A stretch of 64,000 nucleotides of DNA from Cloeon dipterum (lineage: Eukaryota > Arthropoda > Insecta > Ephemeroptera > Baetidae): the NCBI RefSeq assembly GCF_949628265.1, contig NC_088788.1:1364001-1428000 (forward strand). The letters run 5' to 3'. Positions within the stretch are counted from its first letter, which is position 1; the number at the start of each line of letters is the position of its first letter. The translations under genes were made by a program, and so were the position numbers. Positions 48,001 to 60,000 of this stretch are shown here, in pieces. Under the pieces are notes generated by a model, which saw nothing but the letters and a program-made list of their open reading frames with translations, ran no database searches and was not told the origin of the DNA.

Positions 48001-51000
48001 TTTGAGAGCGACTTGAGCCGCGCTGCGATCCTGCAGCCGACAAAAATTAGACCTCTAGCGACAATTGATATTTTAGAATAAACGTTTTATATATTGGTGG
48101 CGTTGCGAAATAGATTTTGGGGTATTTTCCTCTAAAAATATCATTCCAAACAATATTGTGCCACCTGACAACTGAGACAACTCATTGTGCACGTTCACAG
48201 TGAAAAATCGAGAAAAGGGTCGCAAATTTGACATGTCATGATGTCACTCTTCTCAAAACAAATAAAAATAAGTGAATATAAAGCACTTAAAATGCATGAC
48301 TGGTCACTGTCACATAATCTTTGTTATCTGCTCATACCTAAATTTTTAAAAGTTTGAGGAGAAAAAGGACCACGACCTTTGTTTACGTGTCTGCTGCGAT
48401 TAATGGTGTTTTTCAGGATAAAGACATACACGCCAAATTCATAGGAGGGGGAGCTACAATTTTAACAGATTTGATTCGCCCCTACCATTGTTGAGATCGG
48501 TGATGCACTGGTGTTCCGCCTGCGATTCGACGCTCAGCAGCGACATTCCCAGATCGCAGCATTCGGCTGCGGCACTTACGTACGATATCTTTTATTCCAC
48601 AAAAACAAATTCAAATTTTATTTAAAAAAATTTTCATTTCTTAATTTACTTGGCTGCTGCCGAAAAAGTAGATTTTGCCGCAAATCTCTTTCACAATCCC
48701 CATCGAAGTAGGAGCTGATAACAAAAGGTTATAAAAATAATCCATAATTTATTGACAACATCAATTCCGTACCAACTAAGAACTGTCCATCAGCAGTAAA
48801 GAGGGAAGGCTAGACAAAAAAATGAAAATAAAATTGGAAAACCATCTTTGACGATGTTTCTGAGCGCACCAATCCATTCCTGAGGGTCGAATAAGGTAAA
48901 ATGGCCGTTTTTTCCTCTACAAAAAGTGCAGCGAGACGTGCGAACTTTTTTCCCGCCAAAACAAAATGAATGCGATATGTGCGCATGCGTCAGAGCTGGT
49001 TTGAGCACTTAGAGAGACCGCCTCCACGAATGACTTCTTTGTCACTTCCAGCCAGATCTGACGCTTGCGCACTTCTTGCATTTCAAATTGTTTTGGCGGG
49101 AAAAAAGTTCGCACGTCGCGCTGCACTTTTTGTAACGGAAAAAACGGCCATTTTACCTAATTCAACCCTCAGGAATCGATTGGTGGGCTCATAAACTTCA
49201 TCAAAGACAATCTTAACAAAAAAATACGTCTCTGTCGCAGGTAAAGGACGGGCAAGAAGGTAAACAGCTGGTGACAAAGGCCGGATTGATTGTGGTTGTG
49301 GTGGCCGGGGCCGCGGTGGTGGTGGCGGCGTTGCTCTGCAGCACGGAGCGGTCAGCCTCGCAAATGAAGTAATTGGCGTAGGAGCACGCCTCGTCGATGA
49401 ACGAACTGGCCGTCCAGACGCCGGTCGTCAGCAGGAACTGCACGCAGTCCTGAATGCCGTTCAGGTTGTTCGGCTGCCCGGCCAGCCAGTTGATGCTCGT
49501 GTTGGAAAAGGTGTTGTTCGACGGACACCACCGGAAGTTGAAAGGACAGCTGTTCTGGTTGCCAGACGTCCAGTGCATTCTGCTCGTGTAACGCATATCG
49601 ACTGCAGGAATTTTTATTTAGATTTGTGGATTTGTAAGGGTTGGAATAATAATCCACCATTGTTCAGCTGGGTCAAACATTCGTGCTCCGCTAGAGTTTC
49701 AATCGAGACTAGTCTCATTCCTGCCTCGCAACAAATTGCAGCAGCGTCGCTTTGGGTTTCCTTAAATTTTTTATTATTTAAAGACAGTCTTTAATGAAGT
49801 TTCTGAGCCCACCAATCGATTCCTGAGGGTCGAATTAGGTATATTTGACATTTTTTCCGGCCAAATGTGACGGAAGAACATTTTTCCCGCCAAAACAATA
49901 TGAATGCAAGAAGTGCGGATGCGTGAGAGCTTGACAAAGAAGTCATTCGTACAGGCAGTCTCTCTGCAAGTGCTAAAACCAGCTCTCACGCATGCGCACT
50001 TCTCGAATTCATGTTGTTTTGGCGGGAAAAAAAGTTCGCACGTCGCGCTGGACTTTTTTAATGGAAAAAACATCCACTTTCCCTAATTCGACCCTCAGTA
50101 ATCGATTGGTGGGCTCAAAAACTTCATCAAACACGGCCTTGAAAGAAAATGATTTAAAAATTAAGAAAATTACTTGTATATTAGAAAACAAATAAACTTT
50201 TCCGCACGCGTCCCTCACAGTTCCGATTGGAGATGGAACTAAAAATATTCTAGTGAATTAAGGAAATGAAATTGAATTGTTTTTGACAAATACCTGCTAG
50301 ATATTTTCCATCTGGCGTGTATAAAGTGGGCTAGATAAAGAAATTAAGTTAAAATCAAATGAATTTTTTATTTTATTCTAAAATTACGTCTTTGTCGCAA
50401 ACGACATTCGGGCACCGCGGCGTGCAGTTTGGCGTCCATGGCGAAGGGGTAGTGGACTGAACAAGTTGCGAATTTCTCTCCAACATTGTAAGATCACCCT
50501 ATTTTCTCAAAATTAAAACAATCTCGTGGAAAAATATCTCCTATATTTACCTCGCACAAATAGTAATACGAGTACGAGCAGGGATCATCATTAAAAGCTG
50601 CCAGAGGGTTTGTTCCCGGGGAAAGGGTCATTTGGATGCAATCCTGAATTCCATTCAGATTGTTTGGCTGGCCTTGGAGCCAGTTGATGGACCTCGATCC
50701 GAATGTGATGTTGGAAGAGCACCATTTGAAGTAAAGATTGCAACCCAGTTGACTTCCTGAGGTCCAGTAAAATCGACTTGGCAGCCCCGTGGAAGCTATT
50801 TTTTAAAATTTTAAATATTTTACGCGTTCATTCTGGACCAAACCGTAGCTTCGTGAGAGACACTGGTTCTCCTCGCTGGTTTCCACAGCCACGGAGGACA
50901 TCCCCAAGGAACAACAGTAGTAATTTGCGTCACTTGCGCTGACCTGACGAGACCATTTTAATATAAATACATCATGATCGACCGCAATATTAAAATTACC

Positions 51001-54000
51001 ATTCTGTTCCCGAAAAAATATAATCTCCCGCAACTCTCAGCCACAACTCCAGCAGATGACAGTGCAGCTTCTAAATTTCGCATTATATATTTAATTTGAA
51101 AAATTTATAATTTTAATTACCGTCTAGATATTTTCCATCGGCAGAGAACATTTTATACTAAACGCACGTGAGAATCTTTAAACGGCGCTAATTAATTTTT
51201 ATTAAATAATTACGTCTCTGTCGCAGAGTACTTGAGGACAGCTCGCCACGCAAGGAGCAGGCGTGGTTGACGTGGAAATGGTGCTGCCTCTTTGAATTAA
51301 CGATGCAGGACCCTTAAATTTAAATCAGAGTTTGTAATCACACTGGTACTTCGTAAAAACCGTCTTTTATGAAGTTTCTGTGCCCACCAATCGATTCCTG
51401 AAGGTCTAATAAGGTAAGATGGCCATTTTTTCCGACCAAAATGTCACAACACGACGTAAGAACTATTTTTCCCGCCAAAACAATATGAATTCGAGAACTG
51501 CGCATGCGTGAGAGCTGGTTTGAGCACTTGCAGAGAGTCCGCCTGTACGAATGACTTCTGTGTCACATCCAGCCAGCTCTCACGCATGCGCACTTCTTGC
51601 ATTCATATTGTTTTGGCGGGAAAAAAAGTCCACATATCGCGCTGGGCGTTTCTCTTGGAAAAAACATCCAATTTACCTAATTCGACCCTCAGGAATCGAT
51701 TGGTGAGTTCAGAAACTTCGACAAAGATGGTCTTTGGGCTGAATTAGACGGATTGACTTCGTGATCGAGACAGCAGCGCCACAGCGACAGCCAGCGGAGG
51801 TGCCAGCAGGCAACCCTGTCGCTGTGGCGCTGCTGTCTCGATCTGCGACCTAATTCAACCCTCAGGAATTTAATGAAAACTCTAAATTCTGTTTTACCTC
51901 GCACACGAAATAGTAGGAAAACGAGCAAGGGTCGTCGTTGAACGTAGCAGAGACGGAACTGCTCTGCGACAGCGACATTTGCACACATTCCTGCACGCCG
52001 TACAAGTTGTTGGGCTGTCCGGCCAGCCAGTTTATTGAAGTTGGCCCGAAAGTGATGTTCGAAGAGCACCATTTAAAGGACAGGTTGCATCCTCTCTGGC
52101 TGCCAGAGGTCCAGTAAATTCTGGTCGGCAGACCGAGCGAGCCGTAAATCTCGGCGATGCACTTGTTTTCGTCTAGGCTCTCCACGCCAACCGACCACAT
52201 TCCCATCGAGCAACAAATTGTCCTTGCTTCCGTCGCCGACACCATTTTGTTGCCAAAAAAGTAAAGCCTACCGCACGTCTCGGCCAAAACTCCCAGGGTA
52301 TTTGAGACTGTTATGTAATCTGAAAGGATTTTGTTTTTAATTAAAATACCCAAACAATTTGTATTAAACCAACCGCTTAAAAATTTTCCATCCGCGGTGA
52401 ACATTTTCGTCTGAAACGAAACATTTATATAGCATTAATAACCTTAGGATTTTTGAAATTCACATCTTTGTCGCAAGTAGTTTGCGGACAGATTGCATTG
52501 CAGATCGGAGTGGTTGTGGTTGGCGCCAGTGTTGTCGAGGTTGATGTTGTCGTAGTTGTCCGCCACAATAAACTGCTGTCACTCTTTTAACTCCATAGTT
52601 TAAAAAATCCATAAATCACAAAATAAATCTTACTTCGCAGATAAAGTGGTTGGCATAGAGACACGGCTCGTCATTGTATCCGTTGTTGGTCAAATTGACG
52701 GCATTCAGAGTCAGCTGAACGCAATCTTGGACGTCGTTCAGGTTATTAGGCTGTCCCGGTTGCCAGGCGATCGACGTTGAAGTGAACGCGATATTGTTAG
52801 TTGCTGTGCACCATCGGAAATTAAAAGGACAACTCCTCTGGCTGCCAGAAGTCCAGAAAATTTTATCCACGTAACGCATGTCAACTGAGAAATAGACGTC
52901 AGTTGCGGAAATTTTCGGTTTATTTAAATGTGAAACTCACGTTGGTTTAGATTTGTCAGACACTGGTGCTCGTTGGAGGTCTCTACCGAGAGCAAATTCA
53001 TTCCCATGTCGCAGCAAGTGGACGCTGCATTTGTGTACGAGTCCTTTTTGCGGATATTTTACAATTTTAGAATAAAATTAATATTAAAAATAAACCTACT
53101 TGCTCGACACTGAAATAATACATTTTGCCACATGCTTCACGCATTATACCATTTACTTTGGAAACTATTTAAAGAAATAATTATATTTTAATTATTATTT
53201 TATGCGTTTAAATATTCACGGTTCAAAAAGCGGCCATCAGTGGTGAATAAAAAGGGCTGTAATTAATTTATCAAATAAGTAATTGGTATTTTTAGATATT
53301 AAATATACATCTCGCTCGCAAGAAAATGGTGGACAGACGGGATCGCAATCGGACGGTCTGTTGAGCGGCGTTGTTGGCCTCACTGTTGTGGTAGACGTAG
53401 TTGTTGTACTTGTTGTTGTGTAGAAGGAGCTGCCCCTGTACAAAGAACGATCACCCTAAAAAAAAACACAAAACGTAATCTGGAAGCTCCAAAAATAAGA
53501 AATTATCTCACCTCGCAGATGAAGGAGTAGGTGAAGCTGCAAGGATCGTCATTGTAAGTGCTCTGGGCCCAGGTTCCCTTTGTCAGGGTAAGCTGGACGC
53601 AGTCCTGCACTCCGTAAGCATTGTTCGGCTGGCCGGGCAACCAGTTGACGGAAGTGTTGGAGAACCACGTGTTACTAGCGCACCATTTGAATTTAAATGG
53701 GCAGCCCAAGTCGCTGCCAGACGTCCAGAATACTTTGTTCGTGTACATGGTGTCAACTGAATTTTTTATAATTGAATTTTTAGCTGTTGGGAGAAAATAG
53801 AGACCTAAAAAAAGTCGCCGAACGCCTTTTTCCTTTTAAGGACCCCATTTTAAATGCCTCAACTGATTTTTTTAGTTCCTACTCGCAGTTAAAAAGAGTT
53901 GATCTCTCGTTTTATTGTCACAGAATTACATTAAAAGTTGATTTAAACCGATTTAATTGAGAATGGAAACACGCAAATCGGAGGAAGCAGCAAGAATTCT

Positions 54001-57000
54001 TTGCTTTTAAAATCCTCGACGCTGATTGGCTGCACGCTGTCGTGGTTGCATCATGTGTTGTAAATTGTATGGCCTGCACGGTAACTGCTGACGTGCGGGT
54101 TGCGTGCATCCAAACAGCGTTGAGAGTTGAGAATTCTTCCAGCAAAGAATTCTTGCTGCTTTTCTCCTATTTACGCGTGTTTTCAATTGTTTTTAAATTA
54201 ACTTTCAGTGCTTTTCTTCCATTATAAATCAATAGTAAACTCTTTAGAGACAAAGCAATCGGCATTTCGCTCATATTTGCATTGGGCGACTTTTTTAAGG
54301 AGAAAACAAAGTATTAAAAGTGCACCATTGTTGAGATCGACAAGGCATTGGTGCTTGAACTGGTCCTCGACGCTCAGCAAGCGCATTCCTAAGTCGCAAC
54401 ACGCGGCATACGCATCATTGTATGTCATCTGTGCAGGTATAACACTTAAAAATAATATCCGCGAGAAGAATAATCATTTACCTGGATATAGCTAAAGAGA
54501 TAAAGTCTGCCGCAAGACTCTTTAAATGTTCCTGCTGCTGTAGACTCTGTAATATTGACGCATTTTTAGGAAAAGGTTTTATTATTTATATTAATTAACA
54601 GACCATTAATAAATCTTCCATCCCTGGTGTAATTCAGAGGCTACAATAATTTTTTATTTATGAAATAAAGCAACTCAAATTATTTATATTTAATTTTACA
54701 TTTCTCTCGCAAACTTGAGTTGGACACAAAGGCGCACAGTTCAGAGGATCTTGCGTCGATGGAGGAGTCGTGGTCGTGTACCAAGGCAACAGAAGAGGAG
54801 TTCCCTATTTTTTAAAATCAATTAAAATTTTTAACAAAATAATGGAATTAAAATTTCCAACTCACCTCGCACGCGGGGTAGGCCAGCGAGTTGCAATTTT
54901 CGTCGGTGAGTACGTTTTGGGAGCTCACATTGAGCGTAATTTGCACGCAGTCGTAAATGCCCTCGTCCTGAGGTTGGCCAGGTCGCCAAAAACTGTCGTT
55001 CACGGCTACGATGGCCGTTTGGTCCTCCAAGCACCAACGATAAACCCGTGGACAGTTGCTGGTCGTTGCCGAAGTCCAGAATTTGCGGCCAAGCCAACGC
55101 GTGTTGTCTGTCGCAAAATGCAAAAAAATTGGCCGTCAAATTAAAACCGTTATTTTACCTTTATTTGCATCTGCAAGGCAGTTGAATTTGTCGAGCGTTT
55201 CAGCGCTTAAGAGTCGAAGTCCTGCTTGGCAGCAGAACCTTTGCGCGTCAATGAATGTTTTCTAGATAATAACGATTATTTTATTTTAAATGTCAACAAA
55301 GGAAATAGTTTTCAATTTACTAGGTCGTTTCCAAAAATGACTGCGCTGCCACACATTTCCCTTAGCAATCCAACTTGGGTATTAACTAATACAAAAATTA
55401 TTTACTGGAAATTCTGGAAAAAAATATGGTTCAAAACCTGAGAGATATTTTCCATTGCTGGTGTAAAAAGTGGGCTAATAAGAAGGCGATTAAATTAGAA
55501 ATATTCAAATATTGTAATAAATGAAACGCACGTTCTTCTCGCAAGTCATTTGCAGGCAAGTAGCATTGCACGTTGGAGCAGGACTGGGCGTGGTTTGAGT
55601 CGCATTTGCTCCTAAAAGGGATGCAGGACCCTATGAAAATGTAAATTGATCAATCAATAAAAAGTGTGTTGATTAGAGGTTAAAATTAAGAATTAAACGT
55701 AAAAAATCTTAAAATTATGGCCCATTGTTCATGATTCCCACATAATATCTAGCAGTTTTTTGTTATTTTTAGGTTTATTTTTCCATTTTTTTAATTAAAA
55801 AAATGTTACATAATTTTTTGGTTTTTTTCTGGGTTTGCCCGCCCAAATCTCAGCTTCTAATGATCAGATTTTCAAAAACCAAACACCAATAGACTAGTCT
55901 CAACCTCCTCTAGAGATTCAAAGTAGTTTAAGGGTATCATCCCTTCAACCCTTTTTTTGCACCCAAAAAAACGGATATTTTTACAATTATTTTGTTGTTT
56001 GCACAACAGAATTTAGTATTTATCACCCTGAAACTATCTCAGTGCATCATAGAACACGAATACGAGTCGAACGGTATGAAATTTTCGCAAATGCGACTCT
56101 TGGAAACTGAGATTTAGTTGTCATACTTTATTTATTTAAGCCAGTCTCTGAAAGAAAACGCGTTTTTCACGAAATCTCGGCTTCTAAGCGTCCGATTTAC
56201 AAAAACCGCACATCATTCGACTCTTCATGATCTCCCCTAGATAGCTAAAGTAGTTTAAGGGTGTCAACCCCATGAAAATTAACCCCAGTGAGGTGGAAAG
56301 AACAAAAAATTGAAAAAAATACGTTTTTAGGGTGCAAAAAAGGGGTTGAAGGGTTGACACCCCTAGACTACTTTGGCTATCTAGGGGAGGTTGAGACTAG
56401 TCTATTGGTGTTTGGTTTTGGAAAATCTGATCATTAGAAGCTGAGATTTGGGCGTGCAAACATTTTTGAAAATCAGAAAAACCCGAAAAAGCACAAAATT
56501 TGTAGTTTTTCCATCAGCTAACTGCATTTTAATTTTTGTTTACTAATAAAATCAAATATAATGGAATAAAGGTACATACCTCACAAATAAAATTGAAGGG
56601 TGTATAGCAAGACTCGTCATTAAGAACCGTATTGGTGGTTGCTCCGGGGTTGACGGTCAGCTGGATGCAGTCCTGCACGCCGTTTGCGTGGTTCGGCTGT
56701 CCGGGCGCCCACTGCAGCGCACTCGGCGTCAGCACCTCGTTCGTGGCGCACCATTTAAAGGCCCGCAACGGACAGCCCCGCTGGCTGCCCGACGTCCAGA
56801 AGGCTCGGGTCGAGTATCTCATGTCCGCTGATTCTTTTTTAATTAAATTGTAATAATTATTGATACTTTTTTTAGTTAACTTGCCCATATTGAGGCTGTG
56901 CAAGCAATCCTGCTCGGCTTGGTTGTCAATCGAGAGCAAACTCATGCCCAGCTCGCAGCACGCCACACTCGCCTCCACTTGCGACACCTGCGAAAATCGT

Positions 57001-60000
57001 GCTGAATTTTTTAAATTTAAATAATGGCCATGTGACTCACGCTAGCCCTGCTGAACATGTATGCCTTGCCGCACGCTGATTTCACGAATCCAAAACTCGA
57101 AGGAACTATATTGATTAAAATAATAAATTTTAATAAGAAAACTCTGCAGGAAAATTCACCTGTTAAAATCGCGTCGTTCAACGTGAAATAATTGGCCTGA
57201 AATTCCGTGGTTATAAATTAACCAATAATACGCCGTTTTCAGTTTTGTTACGTTTCTGTTGCACTGGAAGGTTGGACAGATAACAGGACACGACGGTGGT
57301 GTCGTCGTGAACGGCACGTTCGTCGACGGCCAGTTTTGCACTTGGTTAATGCTTTGGAGCAGAGACACGTCGCCCTGGGGGAATAAAAATCCTTTAGAAA
57401 TTGCAAAAAAGGTCACGTGAAACCTGAGGAAGGTCGTTGATGACAGGCAATCGCCAAAAAATGCTCGAAATTACTGAAAAAGAATACAAAAACTGGCCTT
57501 GGAACGGATCTCAGGTCGGGGTACCCTGAAAAAGGTCGTTAGGGTACTGCAAATCAGAGCCCCGTTCGAGATCTTTCCGATGAGGGGTCGTGGTCGATGA
57601 TCGGATGAACGGCTGAATTTTAACAAAAATAAAACCATTTTCACCCAGCGCGTCGTGAAGCAAAAAAACCGAAAAAAATGTATTAAAATTTTTCTATGGG
57701 CGCTAAAAATCTGAAAATTGGTTTCCAGACCGTTAGTGATTCTACACGTGCGATGGAGTCAACAAAACCCGCTAATTTTTCTCCGTTAAGAAAAAAACAG
57801 TAATTTTCGTATTCCATGTAATCCTTATGGAGTAAGTGCAAAAATCACGTTTTTAAAATCTCAAAATCCATCTCCTCCTAGGATTTTGATTGGATTGCCT
57901 CGTATTTGGTCTCAAAATGCTCCTAGATAAATTTCGCATTGACCGAGAGGCCATTATTTTCGAATTTTTGCTCTGGACCGGAGATATAGCCCGTAAAAAT
58001 CATTAAAAATTTCGCCTTTTTGAAAATTCGGCCAAAAAAATCAAAAAAATATTTTTTAGGCTAAAAAAACTAACCTCGCATATGTAGTTATTGACATTGG
58101 TGCAGGTATCGGTGTTGTAGAGCGAAACACCCTTTCCGAGCATCAAACGCAGGCAGTCCTGCGCGGGAGGCGTCGGCTGCGGCTTGGGGTAGCTGGCCAT
58201 CCAGGCGATGTTGGCCACGTCAGTGTTGGTCGTGCACCAGCGCAGCGTGCAGAACACCGTCGCCCCCGACGTCCAGAACTGTCGGGCCACCCCGAAGTCT
58301 GGGTCAACTATGTACAATTGAACGCATTTAAAATTTAAATTAAATTGAAATTAAGGCCAAATCGCGTACAGTTCGAAAGCTCATTGACGCAGTTTTGCCT
58401 GGCAGGGTCGGCGAACGTGGCCAGCGTCATGCTCATCGCGCAGCACGTGGAAATCGAGTCTGGCAGACTTTTCTGTTAAAAAATAAATAAATAAAAACAC
58501 TTCTTGTACTAAATGACCGCGTCTTTTTAAATTATTTCGTACCACATTAGTTGAAAACAGGTAAAGGCGCCCGCAAGCCACCTTAAACTGCCCGTTTGGA
58601 GAGGGAACTATTTTAAAAAAATAATAAATGCAAGTTTTATCAGATTAAAAACCAAAAAACCTGTCAAAAACTGGCCCGCATTATTCACAAAGACCGAGCT
58701 CTACAAAAAAGAGGCAAATTGTTAAATTAAAACGAAGCAAAAAGGCCACGTTCAAACATTCATGTCTCTTCTGCACATGCCCTCCGGACACTTTTGTGTG
58801 ACGCAAGGGGCGACGGTGGTGGTCGTCGCTGTGGTTGTTGTTGCAGGAGCCGGTGTCGTCGGCCAAACGGACACCAAGTCCTGATTCTGGATCAGCGCGA
58901 CGTCACCCTAAATTTTGGCACATTTTTAAATAAGTTTTTACAATAGGTTGATGTAATTTAAAAGTTAAGGTGTTTTTTGAACTCCTCTCGTCAAGCCCCA
59001 TCGAATGAATACCAATTTTGAGGTCATTGGTCAAGGTCAAAGGTTATTAAGGGTTATTTTTGAAAATTTCAGGATGTTTTTTTATTTCGAAATTTCTAAA
59101 AATCTGAAACGCCCTTAAAAATGTTTTCCAGGGTACGTGTGATCTTGTGTGAAAATTTCAATATAGTTTTTTCGAGAAAGTCCATTTTGAATTTCGAAAA
59201 ACACGAATTTTTTAATTTTTGCAAATGTTTAGATCACCAAATCACGGATTCTAACCATCAGAATTGCAAAAAATTCTCATCGTTGAGCTCGTATTGACCT
59301 TGCCCAGCCAGCTAAAGGGTTTTTGGGGTGCTTCATCCCGCCCTATAATTGTTAAAATATTTTAAAACATCTCCAAAGAAAAAGCTTTAAAGTTCATTTT
59401 GCTGCGATATTTTTTCCACAGGGGTTGAGAGGGGTGGAGGGTTATCACCCCTTAAACCTTTTAGCTTTTTAGGGTAAGTTAAGTTTCGTCTAATGTTGTT
59501 TAGTTTTTGTAATTCTGATGGTTAGAACCCGAGATTTGGAGGTGCAAAAAACTCAAAAAACACGAAAAATATAAATTATTCAAATTTCATAATTTTTGCA
59601 ACTCCAAATCTCGGATTCTAACCCCCAGGATTGCAAAAACTGACCACCGTTAGACTTGTCTCAACCTCCACTAAACAGCCAAAGTGTTTAGGGGGTACTA
59701 ATTCTAATCCCTCTTCAACCCCTTGGTAATTTTGCTGTAGTAAAAATGTACTCAATAGCATTTTCCTCAGTTTTAAAAATATTTTAGCGACCGGGGCAGG
59801 AAAGTAAGCACCCCCAAAACCCTTCAGCTGGTCAGAAGAGGTTGAGACGAGTCAAACGATGGGTAGTTTTTGCAATTCTGATTCTTAGAACTCGAGATTT
59901 GGAGTTTGCAAAATACGAAAAAGTGGAAAAAATCGTGATATTTGTTATTTCAAATGTTTGAATCGCCAAATCTCGAGTTCTAAACATCAGAAATGCAAAA

